Of a DNA stretch of 64,000 nucleotides, positions 31,645 through 40,186 are shown in pieces (the stretch's first letter is position 1; each line of letters starts with the position of its first letter). The DNA is from Bacteroidota bacterium (GTDB lineage: Bacteria > Bacteroidota > Ignavibacteria > OLB7), in the NCBI GenBank assembly GCA_018266795.1, contig JAFDZV010000019.1, positions 214,901-278,900 of the forward strand, written 5' to 3'. The notes below the pieces were generated by a model. That model searched no databases and was not told where the DNA came from. It saw only the letters and a program-made list of their open reading frames with translations. Position numbers and translations under genes: made by a program.

Positions 31645-32351
31645 GCCGCACCTCCCTGGAAATGAATCCAGATGGGGAGGAAGATGAAGGCTGCTGCAAG
31701 AATGATGGCGAGGATGAACGCCAGAGCATAGATCGTGCCCGAAGCGCGCGGCTTCATCGCCCCGAGCGATTGCAGCATGCTCCAGATGCCGTGGCGGAGA
31801 TGGAAGCCGAGAAGCAGAACTGCGCCCACGTAGAATACCACCCATCCGATGTGCGAAAAGGTCTCCACCGTGATGCGGCGCAGGTCGTGAATCTTCGTGC
31901 CGTCGCTCAGCGTCTGTACGTATCCCTCAGCCTCGCCGGGACCGAACCTGAACTGCAGCACATGAACGGTGATGAAGACAAGCATCACCGTTCCGGTGAT
32001 GATCATCGTGCGCGACGATATGGACTGCTTGCTGGGAGCTCCCTTGCTTCCGTGCACGGCATATCCCTGCTTGCGCGCAGCACGCTTGCGCATCCAGATC
32101 GTGATGCCGATGTAGGCGTGCAGCAGGATGGTTACGCCAAGGCCGATCTCCACCAGGTAGAAGAGTTTGCCGAAGCCGTGAAGGAAGGCACCGTACTTGT
32201 TGAACGCCGTCGGATCGTTTCCGAGAAGGCTGAGATTGCCCGATATGTGCGCGATCAGGTAGAGAACGAGCAGCACACCGGTGATGCCCGTAAGCACCTT
32301 CCGCCCCACCTGCGAGGTGAGAGCCGAGAACAAACGTGACTGGTTATTCAT
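31641..32351 (-). CDS. sdhC: Succinate dehydrogenase cytochrome b subunit (b-type SdhC)
   Basis: The 236-residue protein anchors the complex in the inner membrane and binds heme b and quinone. Five membrane helices are visible, starting with [20 protein letters not shown]; histidines in helices ([32 protein letters not shown]) are the expected heme ligands. This fused five-helix form replaces separate SdhC and SdhD. It is the first gene of the sdhCAB operon; the ~160-base region before it holds a palindromic candidate operator. Confidence 0.94.
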   Translation of the reverse strand: MNNQSRLFSALTSQVGRKVLTGITGVLLVLYLIAHISGNLSLLGNDPTAFNKYGAFLHGFGKLFYLVEIGLGVTILLHAYIGITIWMRKRAARKQGYAVHGSKGAPSKQSISSRTMIITGTVMLVFITVHVLQFRFGPGEAEGYVQTLSDGTKIHDLRRITVETFSHIGWVVFYVGAVLLLGFHLRHGIWSMLQSLGAMKPRASGTIYALAFILAIILAAAFIFLPIWIHFQGGAA

Positions 32352-32476
32352 AGCGATTCGATTGACACGCGGAACTCAATGAGCCGAGATCCGAAGGAGT
32401 GCGCCGGGCTGCCCGATGGACGGACAACCGCAGGACAGACCGGGAGAAGATACAATGAGGGGCCCCTAACCACGCA

Positions 32477-32488
32477 TGACAAATGTCA
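32477..32488. promoter_or_regulatory. Candidate operator upstream of sdhCAB (TGACA-n2-TGTCA)
   Basis: TGACAAATGTCA is a 5-bp inverted repeat with a 2-base spacer, 126 bases before the sdhC start and about 24 bases before the 3' end of the next minus-strand gene. It resembles a dimeric-regulator site. No regulator is identified. Confidence 0.25.
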
Positions 32489-32511
32489 CGTTTGGGGATT
32501 GTTGATGGGTT

Positions 32512-32964
32512 TTACTCGGTTTGATCCAGCCCGCCGGCCCCCAGCTCCTCGAGGTGCTCGTCCCACTCGTCCGCCACGGGCAATGCCTTGTCGTGCCAAA
32601 CGGCAAGCAGTAGAAGCAGAAGCGGACCGGCAAGCGCAACAACTCCGGCCGCATAGGGAAAGCCTTTCCCGCGGGCTACCAGGCACGCCCCGGCAACATA
32701 GGCTGCGAGCCCAACGAACAGCGCCGGCTCCACCAGCACGTCGCGCAGGGCGCCCGAGTCCCGCGGCAGCAGGTAGGGCGAGAGCACGAGAACAACTCCG
32801 AAAACCAGGGTAAGCCCGCCCCATTTCTTGAACCGGGTGCGCCGCATCCGTTCGGCCGCAACCGTGGGTGCCTCGGGCGGCAGTTCTCCCATCAGTGCTA
32901 CGTGGCAATCGGAACAGAACTTGAACCCCGGGCGATACTCGGCACGGCATTGTGGGCAGTACAT
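32512..32964 (-). CDS. Zinc-ribbon membrane protein 1
   Basis: The protein has 150 residues. It begins with a zinc ribbon (MYCPQCRAEY, then FCSDC), a cytosolic pattern common in membrane proteins of unknown function, and has two to four membrane segments (LTLVFGVVLVLSPYLL, VGLAAYVAGACLVA, AGVVALAGPLLLLLLAVW). The C-terminus is acidic. A TTG at 32988 would add eight residues; the ATG that begins the zinc ribbon is preferred. The next gene (33145) codes for a protein of the same design, so the pair looks like an old duplication. Confidence 0.75.
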   Translation of the reverse strand: MYCPQCRAEYRPGFKFCSDCHVALMGELPPEAPTVAAERMRRTRFKKWGGLTLVFGVVLVLSPYLLPRDSGALRDVLVEPALFVGLAAYVAGACLVARGKGFPYAAGVVALAGPLLLLLLAVWHDKALPVADEWDEHLEELGAGGLDQTE

Positions 32965-33144
32965 GGCGGTTGGGATTTGTTGTTGCAACGCTATTCACCG
33001 ATTCATCGGCGGCACAGGAAACGATCATCGCCCGAGGCCGCCCCAGGCCGGACGGCCGATCCGGCGCAGCTTGCAATGAGCCGGGCATCCCGGCGCCGGA
33101 GCCGCACGAACGCCCTTCGCTCCCCGGCAGGCGGTCCCGGCCGA

Positions 33145-33567
33145 TTACGTCCTGTACTTATCGCGGATAACGAAGAGGATGAGCAGGCCTATCATTCCAA
33201 CGAATATCAGCAACCCGGTATACCACGGATATCCCTTGGAGCGGGCGAAGTAGAACGCGCTGGCAATGAAGATGCACTGCGACGCGGCGAGTGCGAGAAA
33301 CAGAAACACGCCCGCGTAGAAGAATCCGCCGTCCGACGAGGAGGAATGTCCGCCGGTGGTAATGCCGATGATCAACATGCCGCCCAGGAGCACGGCTATG
33401 CCGATGTACAGGAGCCGTCGGGCCTGCGAACGATACAGACCGGCTCGTTCGCGGCTCACTATCTTCGAAGCCCAGAAACCGGGCATATCCATATCCAACG
33501 TCCCACCGCACTCCGTGCAATCGGTCTCATCGGCTTCGAACTCGAGCAGACAGGTTTCGCAGTACAT
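33145..33567 (-). CDS. Zinc-ribbon membrane protein 2
   Basis: This 140-residue protein starts with a CxxC-n-CxxC zinc ribbon (MYCETC, then CTECGG), followed by about three membrane helices (LLYIGIAVLLGGMLIIGI, AGVFLFLALAASQCIFIA, WYTGLLIFVGMIGLLILFV). It matches the neighbour at 32512 in layout (zinc ribbon, helices, similar motif FARSKGYPWYTG / ARGKGFPYAAG) though not in length. Function is unknown; the shared motif supports common ancestry. Confidence 0.78.
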   Translation of the reverse strand: MYCETCLLEFEADETDCTECGGTLDMDMPGFWASKIVSRERAGLYRSQARRLLYIGIAVLLGGMLIIGITTGGHSSSSDGGFFYAGVFLFLALAASQCIFIASAFYFARSKGYPWYTGLLIFVGMIGLLILFVIRDKYRT

Positions 33568-33656
33568 GACATTCCGTTAGTGGGTGGGAACTGCGTTGAT
33601 TGAACATGAACGACAGCGAAGCAGGCAAGGCCGTTCCCCCCGGGCACCGATCCTGC

Positions 33657-34436
33657 CTACAGAACTCCGCGCTCACGCAGAACGGCGATCACGCGTTCGG
33701 GGAAATTGGTGACGATCACGTCCACCCCGTATCGAAGGGCACGCTCGATCTCCTCGAGCGTATTGATGGTGTAGACGGCAAGCGGCAGACGATGCTGCCG
33801 GGCATCGTGAACGCGTTCGTGCGAAAGCTGGTGCTTGCCCAGCACAACCGCCCTGGCGCCAACCGGCAGGGCACGTTCGGAGGGAAGAGCGCGATCGTCC
33901 GGATCCAGAATCACGGCGCACGGGACATCAGGATTGATCGCAGCCGCCGATGCAAGCATCTCGTGGTCGAAGGATGAAACGAGCGTGTACGGAACCATGT
34001 CCGCAACCTCCACCGTTCGCAGAACGCCGGCCAGCAGCTTCTCGCCGTTTTCGGGATCGCCGTCGTAGCGTTTCAGTTCGATGTTGAGATATGCCTCCCC
34101 TCTGAGATACTCCAGCACATCGAGCAGAAGAGGCACGGGCTCGCCGGCGTAGCGTTCATCCATCCACCCGCCCGCATCCAGCGTACCGATCTCGTAGTAT
34201 GCATGCGCGTCCACGCGCCCGCTTCCGTTGGTGGTTCGCCCCAGAACGTGATCGTGGAATACGATCAGCCGATCGTCGAGCGTGCGCTGCACGTCGATCT
34301 CCACCATTGCCGCGCCGGCCTCGACGCCGAGACGCACGGCAGCCATGGTATTCTCCGGCGCCGTGCCCGAACTGCCTCGATGAGCAACAACGAGCGGACG
34401 CGTTCCAAACGGATATTCACGCAGAGGGGGAAGCAT
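33657..34436 (-). CDS. Glycerophosphodiester phosphodiesterase
   Basis: This 259-residue TIM-barrel enzyme splits glycerophosphodiesters into glycerol-3-phosphate and an alcohol. The catalytic pair is in VVAHRGSSGTAPENT (HRG, then ENT) and the metal and second-His sites are in MVEIDVQRT and VFHDHVLGRTT. There is no signal peptide, so it is probably cytosolic. The first 20 bases of the gene overlap the 3' end of fmt upstream, which implies cotranscription on the minus strand. Confidence 0.93.
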   Translation of the reverse strand: MLPPLREYPFGTRPLVVAHRGSSGTAPENTMAAVRLGVEAGAAMVEIDVQRTLDDRLIVFHDHVLGRTTNGSGRVDAHAYYEIGTLDAGGWMDERYAGEPVPLLLDVLEYLRGEAYLNIELKRYDGDPENGEKLLAGVLRTVEVADMVPYTLVSSFDHEMLASAAAINPDVPCAVILDPDDRALPSERALPVGARAVVLGKHQLSHERVHDARQHRLPLAVYTINTLEEIERALRYGVDVIVTNFPERVIAVLRERGVL

Positions 34437-35355
34437 GCTCGAATCTCTCTCCTTGGTCGAAACGAAAACCTCGAACGAACTCCGCGGCGGTCATCGCCCG
34501 CTTCCCCTGCTGCTGTACCTCCAGCACGTCGAGGGCCTTGGTTCCGGTCCCCGCGAGCAGCCGTTCGCCGCGCACCTCGACTCTTCCCGGCGGGATGCCG
34601 GAAATGTCTGTTCGTTGGCAGCGGTAGATCTTGATCGTTGCCCCGGCGTACGCGGTGAAGGCACCTGGATGCGGTGCCAGTCCGCGAATGAAGTCGTGGA
34701 GACGCTCCGCGGAACGGCTCCAATCGATCGCACAGTCCTCGCGAAAGATCTTCGGCGCCGGGGTAGCCTCTGCGTCGTCCTGCTCGAGGGGCACGATCGC
34801 TCCGCGCTCAATCATTGCCAGCGTATCGCGAACGGCCAACGCCCCAACGTCCATCATCACGTCGTGCAGTTCGCCGGCCGTCATCTCCGGGCCGATGGAG
34901 ATCGCGCGCTGAAGAATGATGGTGCCGGTATCCACGCGCTTCCGTAGAAAGAACGTCGTGACGCCGGTCTCGCGTTCACCGTTGATGATCGCCCAGTTGA
35001 TGGGGGCAGCGCCTCGGTATTTCGGCAGCAACGATCCATGCAGGTTGAAGCTGCCGAGACGGGGAATCGTGTAGACCATCTCCGGAAGGATACGAAATGC
35101 CACCACGCAGATCACATCCGGCTCCGCGGAGCGGATCCTGTCGCAGAACGATTCCTCCTTCAACGACTCCGGTGTAGCAACGTCCAGCCCACGCTCGAGT
35201 GCAAACGCCTTCACGGCGGAGGGGCTCAGCTTCAACCCGCGGCCGCGCTCGCGATCGGGCGTGGAGACCACGAGCGGAACGTCGTGTCCGGCATCGAGAA
35301 TGGCTCGCAACGAAGGAACGGCAAACTCCGGCGTCCCCATGAAGATCACACGCAT
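34417..35355 (-). CDS. fmt: Methionyl-tRNA formyltransferase
   Basis: It formylates initiator Met-tRNA. The 312-residue protein starts RVIFMGTPEFAVPSL and has the catalytic block FNLHGSLLPKYRGAAP (N104, H106 and D142 match the known catalytic triad), followed by a C-terminal tRNA-binding OB fold. The TTG one codon upstream is ignored in favour of the ATG at 35355. The 3' end overlaps the phosphodiesterase gene by 20 bases. Peptide deformylase, its usual neighbour, is not adjacent. Confidence 0.96.
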   Translation of the reverse strand: MRVIFMGTPEFAVPSLRAILDAGHDVPLVVSTPDRERGRGLKLSPSAVKAFALERGLDVATPESLKEESFCDRIRSAEPDVICVVAFRILPEMVYTIPRLGSFNLHGSLLPKYRGAAPINWAIINGERETGVTTFFLRKRVDTGTIILQRAISIGPEMTAGELHDVMMDVGALAVRDTLAMIERGAIVPLEQDDAEATPAPKIFREDCAIDWSRSAERLHDFIRGLAPHPGAFTAYAGATIKIYRCQRTDISGIPPGRVEVRGERLLAGTGTKALDVLEVQQQGKRAMTAAEFVRGFRFDQGERFEHASPSA

Positions 35356-35434
35356 CAACGAATGTAGTTCGGTTCGAGGTGATTACAATGCCCGGCGGAG
35401 AGCACGGCGGCAACGAAATGCCCGCCTGCACTGA

Positions 35435-35465
35435 AACCGCCGTCCGGGCTTCCCGGGCGGCGGTT
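35435..35465. terminator. 14-bp hairpin 3' of the secreted-protein gene
   Basis: The arm 35435-35448 pairs with 35452-35465 over 14 positions (one G-T wobble), loop CTT. It lies 40 bases past the stop of the minus-strand gene 35505-36215. There is no T-tract. Confidence 0.55.
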
Positions 35466-35504
35466 CACATTGGTATACAGCGGCCGGCGCTCGCAAGCAC
35501 CGGC

Positions 35505-36215
35505 TCAGCGTCCCGGCTGGCCGATCTTCATGCGCTGAAGGTTCTCGGTGCCGATCTCGGCGCCGCTGTGGGCAACCCAGCGGCCGCGGAGCACATCCGG
35601 TGCCTCCGTATAGCAGATCGCGCCGAAGTCATCCGATGCGCTCCCCCACCCGACTGCGATCTGCTTGCCGCAGCGAATGCCGATCCCATAATAGACGTCC
35701 TGGTTGACATGCCACTCGAAACTGTACATGTCACCGTCGTGCGACACCTTCAATATGCCGGAATAGCTGCTGCCGTAGGAGGTTCCGTTGGAAGGCGGGT
35801 TGGTGCCGGAGACACGGAACTGCGTCGCCTTGGCGGCAATGGAACCGCCAACCAGGTATTCGGCCCCCTGATCCTCCGGGCTGCCGGAGTTGGCCCAGAC
35901 GCCGTTCACGGTGGAATCATTGACGATGGTGTAGAGAACGAAGCCGAACGTGGAGTTGCCCCAGGCGCAGTAAAGCATGTGATCCTGCTCCATGCCAAAG
36001 CCCTTGTACGTCTTCCCCGCCGCGTTCCATGCAAGGTTGTAGATAAGCTTGCCAGGGGTGATATCCACGAGGCCATCGTAACGCGAGTCGCCGTAACGGC
36101 CATCGGTTATCGTCCAGCGGCCGGTGAGCAACGCGTCGCTCTGTGCACGAACGGCCAGCGGAGCAACAAGCGCGACGAACGCCATCAGCAAAGCAACTCT
36201 GGTAACTCTGTTCAT
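35505..36215 (-). CDS. Secreted protein of unknown function
   Basis: This 236-residue protein opens with a clear signal peptide (VTRVALLMAFVALVAPLAVRA, cleaved near residue 25). The mature part has repeated short beta blocks that look like three similar units: GRWTITDGRYGDSRYDGLV, then WNAAGKTYKGFGMEQDHMLY, later SYSGILKVSHDGDMYSFEWH. The pattern YGIGIRCGKQIAVGWG echoes FGMEQDHMLYCAWG, suggesting an internal repeat with a lipocalin- or beta-sandwich-like fold. I recognise no family. The ATG at 36215 was chosen for the signal peptide; a hairpin follows the stop. Confidence 0.72.
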   Translation of the reverse strand: MNRVTRVALLMAFVALVAPLAVRAQSDALLTGRWTITDGRYGDSRYDGLVDITPGKLIYNLAWNAAGKTYKGFGMEQDHMLYCAWGNSTFGFVLYTIVNDSTVNGVWANSGSPEDQGAEYLVGGSIAAKATQFRVSGTNPPSNGTSYGSSYSGILKVSHDGDMYSFEWHVNQDVYYGIGIRCGKQIAVGWGSASDDFGAICYTEAPDVLRGRWVAHSGAEIGTENLQRMKIGQPGR

Positions 36216-36403
36216 TCTGTATGCTCCATTTGTGGATCGGTTGTTCGGTATCGCAATAGCGCGAAGGATACGAACTGCGCGCAAACTAATCGATCGTCCT
36301 CCAACGCCGCATCACGCATATGCAACGGGCCCCCTGTCTTCCAACGTGTGGACCCGCCCTCATGATAGCAGCCGTGCGGGCCGATCCGTTCCTGCGGGCC
36401 GGC

Positions 36404-36979
36404 CTATCCGTGCATCGTTGGAGCCGAGGCCAGGGCAAGAACGATCTCGGCCTCGCGCGCGGCCAGCGCATCAAGCCGGGCGCGCACGTCACGTTCCGGA
36501 TAATACTCGCAGGCGATGTCGTAAAACGTGCGGTAGTGGCCGGCCTCCGAAGCGAGCAGCGACCGGTAGAACTCGCGAAGCGATTCATCCGGCACGTGCT
36601 TGCTCAGCACGGAGAAGCGCTCGCAGGAACGCGCCTCGACCAGCGCTGCAACCAGAAGCAGATCCATCATCCGCTGCGGCTCGTTCTGATGTACCTCCCG
36701 GTGGAGCGCCTGAACGTAGGGATCGCCCGGGTCGCGTTCCAGATCCACTCCCCGCTCCCGCAGCAGAGAGTAGACCATGCCGAAGTGTTCCATCTCCTCC
36801 GTCGCCAGCGCGATCATCTCCCGCACAAGCATCTCGCAGCCCGGATACCGGCTTACCAGCGCCATGGCATTCACCGCCGCCTTCTTCTCGCAGTGAGCAT
36901 GGTCAAGCAGAACGCGATCCAGATCGGCCCGCGCGGCTTCGATCCACGACGGCTGCGATGGTACCTTCAAACAGAGCAT
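36404..36979 (-). CDS. miaE: MiaE-like tRNA hydroxylase (ferritin-like diiron protein)
   Basis: The 191-residue protein resembles tRNA-(ms2io6A37) hydroxylase. Di-iron ligands appear in the family order: DHAHCEKKAA, ATEEMEHFGM, EARSCERF and SEAGHYRTF. The shorter form, starting MLCLKVPSQPSWIEAA, matches the Bacteroidota-type MiaE N-terminus, so the ATG at 36979 is chosen, with AAGGAA upstream, over open frame extending to 37075. MiaB and MiaA are not in this window. Related ferritin-like proteins are close in sequence, so the exact reaction is less sure than the fold. Confidence 0.85.
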   Translation of the reverse strand: MLCLKVPSQPSWIEAARADLDRVLLDHAHCEKKAAVNAMALVSRYPGCEMLVREMIALATEEMEHFGMVYSLLRERGVDLERDPGDPYVQALHREVHQNEPQRMMDLLLVAALVEARSCERFSVLSKHVPDESLREFYRSLLASEAGHYRTFYDIACEYYPERDVRARLDALAAREAEIVLALASAPTMHG

Positions 36980-37132
36980 GTAGCTATACGTTCCTTCGTG
37001 CGACGTTTCCAACCAGCTGCCCGGCAGGGGCTCGATGCTTGCACTTGCGCTCGACGTTTCCCTGCCACTGACCAAGAACTCCCGGCGAGGCGCGGGCGAG
37101 CGTACGAAGAACCAGGCCGGGCGATGCGCCTG

Positions 37133-37903
37133 CTACAGATCCAGCAGATGCACGGTGATGAAATATATCGCGAAGAGCATCATCACACCGCCATAGATTC
37201 TCTCCAGCGTCACATTTCGCAGACGCGTTGCGATACGGGCACCGAGATAGCTCATCGGTATCACCGCGATGGAAAGAATCAGCGCAACGTTCCAGTCGAT
37301 ATGCTCCAGCATGGCATGCACCACCACGCCCGGAAGCGCAAGGAGCGCAACACAGAAGAGCGAGGTTGCAAGGGCGCTCTTCATCGGAAGCCGCAGGATC
37401 TTCACGAAGGCCGGCACCAGAACCATGCCGCCGCCGATGGCCAGGAAGCCGCTCATGAAGCCGGCCACGGCACATGCCAGATAGGCCTCCATCCCGAACG
37501 CCCGCTCCGGCAGGGCCTCCAGCGCCTCCAACTCCGAATCCTTGCGCAGACCGCGGCGCAGAAAGGTCCACGATACGAACAGAAGCGTCAGACCGGTGGC
37601 CACCATCAATACAACGTCGGGCGTGACCTTCGTGAGATAGGAACCAACCACCGTCATCGGCATTGCCACCATGACAGCGCGCAGCCCCACCTGGTAACGC
37701 ACCAGACGATTGCGGGCATAGGCGATCGATCCGGATATCGAGGATGGAATCGCAGCAGGCAGCGGCGTTGCAAGCGCCAGCTTCGCCGGAAGAAGCAGCC
37801 AGACATTCAACAACGGAGTTGCCAGCAGCGCCCCCCCGATGCCGAACATCCCGGATGAAACACCTATGATAGCGCCGATGACGATCGTGACGAAGAGATG
37901 CAC
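37133..37903 (-). CDS. TauE/SafE family sulfite exporter-like permease
   Basis: This 256-residue inner-membrane protein has about eight helices. It shows the family's two-fold repeat: GVSSGMFGIGGALLATPLL in the first half and AGFMSGFLAIGGGMVLVPAF in the second (GxxxGxxGIGGG-type motifs). TauE/SafE proteins carry sulfite, sulfoacetate or similar anions, but the substrate cannot be predicted. The start is a GTG at 37903, preceded by AGGA. A heptamer repeat array begins about 25 bases upstream of the start. Confidence 0.88.
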   Translation of the reverse strand: MHLFVTIVIGAIIGVSSGMFGIGGALLATPLLNVWLLLPAKLALATPLPAAIPSSISGSIAYARNRLVRYQVGLRAVMVAMPMTVVGSYLTKVTPDVVLMVATGLTLLFVSWTFLRRGLRKDSELEALEALPERAFGMEAYLACAVAGFMSGFLAIGGGMVLVPAFVKILRLPMKSALATSLFCVALLALPGVVVHAMLEHIDWNVALILSIAVIPMSYLGARIATRLRNVTLERIYGGVMMLFAIYFITVHLLDL

Positions 37904-37928
37904 GGAGAGATCCTGGTTGAGTACTGCC

Positions 37929-38152
37929 GGTTGGCTGGTTGTTATCTTTCAGTCGTCAGTTGTTGGTAGTCAGTTGCCAGGGTTCCTACCAAACGGCCGA
38001 TCACGTAACCAGCGGCCCGGTTCTTTGCACGCTAGCCTGCAACGGCCAAGAGTTCCAGGTCAGTTGCAGGAACAAGCCGAGCGGAAGAGAACAACATCGA
38101 TGAAGAGCCGGGTCGATAGATAACCTATCGACGACTGACTACTGACTACTCC
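37929..38152. repeat. Inverted pair of heptamer arrays (CAGTNGT type)
   Basis: Eight 7-base words (GGTTGGC, TGGTTGT, TATCTTT, CAGTCGT, CAGTTGT, TGGTAGT, CAGTTGC, CAGGGTT) fill 37929-37984. After about 140 bases, four words in the opposite sense (CTATCGA, CGACTGA, CTACTGA, CTACTCC) fill 38125-38152. The right array overlaps the 3' end of the next minus-strand gene and supplies its stop codon. Confidence 0.7.
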
Positions 38153-39329
38153 CACCGATCTTCCCCTCGTACGGCCGCTGCACGAGTGCGAAGCCCAGCG
38201 TGATATACCAGAACGAGCCGGAGAACGATGGATCGTAGGAGGAAAGCCCGGTGTGCGTGCAGCCGACGCGGACTCGGAAATCGAGATGAGGACCCGCATC
38301 GAACGGGACGCGGCAGCCAATCATCAGACCAATGTCGTAGCCGATCGCATCGCCGGTGTGCGGAGGCTCCGGCGCAGTATCATCGGTTACCGCCCGGCTC
38401 ACGTTCTGCACGCCGAGTCCCGCAAAGGGAGTTACCGCGAGACGACCGTTGCGGAATTCGTAGCCGAGGTCGAGGGCGATGCTGGTCAGCTCCGCATTCC
38501 CCTGCGGCCATGCGGAGCCGCGAGCCGTGAACGGATTGGTTGCATGCGCAACACCGAAGAGAAACGATGCGGCCACGGTCACCTCGCGGATGTACAGCTC
38601 ACCGGCCAGAAGGAGCCCATGTGCGTATGCGAAACGATCGCCAAGGTCGCCGCTGAACCGTCCGACACCGTATCCCGCACTGAAGGCGGCGCCGAACGGC
38701 ACCTCCCCATAGTCCCGATGAATGTAGCGCCGTGCAAGCGGAACAAGAGGCGATGCAGGGTACTGTCCGGCGAAATTCTCCACCCTCCTGTTCAACTCCT
38801 CTCTGCCTCGCAGCCCGCTCACGAAGAGATGATTGATAAGCAGGTTGAAGAACGCCCGCTCCGCATCGGAGGGGGCTCGATCGTCCAGCACCGCGGCAAC
38901 CGCATCCGCCCTGGTACGCAGAGCCTCGCGCAGCGCCGGATAGAGCCGGTCGCGATAGTCCGGATGCTCGCCGAATGCCGGCACGGCCTGCTCAAGCAGC
39001 GCGCTCAGCCGCGCCGTATCGCGAAGCAGCGCGGGATCGGCGAGCATCGTCTCGGCGAGCAATCGCTCCGAGGCTGTGAGCGCGGATGCATCGGTGCGAT
39101 CGATTGTGCTCAGCACATTCCGCGCTTCAACGCGATCACCCCTCTCGAGATCCCGCGCCAGCAGCCGTCGTGCGGCAACGAGAAACGGAAGGCCGGGATA
39201 CGCGGTCACGATCGTCCGCGCCACGGCAGCGGAATCGGGCACGGCGCCGCTCTCCTGCGCGCACATCTGCGCAACGAAGGACACAGGCAGGAACGCGACT
39301 GTTGCGAGGAAACGGAGCGGAGCGCTCAT
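38139..39329 (-). CDS. Outer-membrane beta-barrel protein
   Basis: The protein has 396 residues. A signal peptide (MSAPLRFLATVAFLPVSFVA, cut after AQ) leads to an Ala/Leu/Arg-rich alpha-helical region (about 30-210), then a C-terminal domain of alternating hydrophobic and polar beta strands ending FWYITLGFALVQRP, like an OmpA-type or porin-like barrel strand. Function is unknown. The last residues (GGSSQ) and the stop codon come from a heptamer repeat array (AGTAGTCAGTAG), so the original C-terminus may have been altered. Confidence 0.78.
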   Translation of the reverse strand: MSAPLRFLATVAFLPVSFVAQMCAQESGAVPDSAAVARTIVTAYPGLPFLVAARRLLARDLERGDRVEARNVLSTIDRTDASALTASERLLAETMLADPALLRDTARLSALLEQAVPAFGEHPDYRDRLYPALREALRTRADAVAAVLDDRAPSDAERAFFNLLINHLFVSGLRGREELNRRVENFAGQYPASPLVPLARRYIHRDYGEVPFGAAFSAGYGVGRFSGDLGDRFAYAHGLLLAGELYIREVTVAASFLFGVAHATNPFTARGSAWPQGNAELTSIALDLGYEFRNGRLAVTPFAGLGVQNVSRAVTDDTAPEPPHTGDAIGYDIGLMIGCRVPFDAGPHLDFRVRVGCTHTGLSSYDPSFSGSFWYITLGFALVQRPYEGKIGGSSQ

Positions 39330-39412
39330 CGAGGCCGGAATGGCTGTTGAAGTACGTTGAATTACGTAGATGCCGTTGACCGTTCAACGGCGACCGGAAG
39401 CCGTGCGGCCGG

Positions 39413-39460
39413 CGGGCGCAGCTGCCGACGGGCGCAGCTGCCGGCGGGCGCAGCTGCCGG
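39413..39460. repeat. 16-bp tandem repeat, three copies
   Basis: CGGGCGCAGCTGCCG(G/A) occurs three times head to tail at 39413-39428, 39429-39444 and 39445-39460. The array is flanked by an 8-bp inverted pair, GGAAGCCG at 39396-39403 and CGGCTTCC at 39458-39465. It lies in the gap between the barrel-protein gene and a lipoprotein gene. Confidence 0.8.
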
Positions 39461-39489
39461 CTTCCCGATCGACATCGTCCGTGGGTATG

Positions 39490-40071
39490 CTACAGGTTCG
39501 GCTTCAGCGGCTGAAGTTTGATTGTTTCCACCGCAGCGGTCAGACGGTTCACCAATGTGCTGTCACTTCCAACCACGAACGCATGGAACATCACCGGCTC
39601 CGATGCGTTGCGAATCCGGGGCTGCGGGAAGAGCTCCGCGGTCACCATCTCCCGTTGATACAGTCGCTCTCCCGCATCGCCCGTGATGGCGCGTTCGCGC
39701 CAGATCACGTCGGCATCGGCAACGTGGCCGCGATATCGCTCGCACTCCGCCGTATCCGGAATGATGTGAATCGGCGCCGGTTCCACATCGATCACCAGCA
39801 TTCCACGCTGGGTCTGCCCCGTGTCGGCGGGTGAGTAAACGAAGAACTTGTCGAAGCGGTTTTCACGTGTCCATTCGGAGGCGAATCCCTCCGGCACCAT
39901 CATCGTGATGTCGTTCACGCCGGTATGTCTGTTCAACAACCGGAGTTCCTCCAGGCGCACGCCACGAAGCTGAGCGCTCCGGTCCTTTCGCGGAGTACAA
40001 CCGGTTGTCATGCCCATGATCATCACCGGCAACAATGCAGCCAGCACCAGAGCATGCGGTCCGCGGCCCAT
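39490..40071 (-). CDS. Putative lipoprotein, paralogue of 40187-40822
   Basis: The protein has 193 residues. It starts MGRGPHALVLAALLP and ends its signal in MTTGC, a plausible lipobox (Cys 25). The mature part shares the C-terminal pattern FVVGSDSTLVNRLTAAVETI with the neighbour (YVAGSDSSRVAELMRAAGTL), and both carry a similar central block (WRERAITGDAGERLYQREMV versus WRIWTEKLPDGAPYFQREIA). They are therefore a tandem duplication. An upstream ATG at 40095 would add eight residues. Function is unknown. Confidence 0.75.
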   Translation of the reverse strand: MGRGPHALVLAALLPVMIMGMTTGCTPRKDRSAQLRGVRLEELRLLNRHTGVNDITMMVPEGFASEWTRENRFDKFFVYSPADTGQTQRGMLVIDVEPAPIHIIPDTAECERYRGHVADADVIWRERAITGDAGERLYQREMVTAELFPQPRIRNASEPVMFHAFVVGSDSTLVNRLTAAVETIKLQPLKPNL

Positions 40072-40186
40072 GGTTGAATCGAACAACGTGCACATGCGAA
40101 TGTGGGTTAGAGATCGGCCGGTCCGACGTTGGCGGTTCGCCGCACGCAACGGGGTGCGCCGGCACATGCGGCCGGCACCGGATTGC

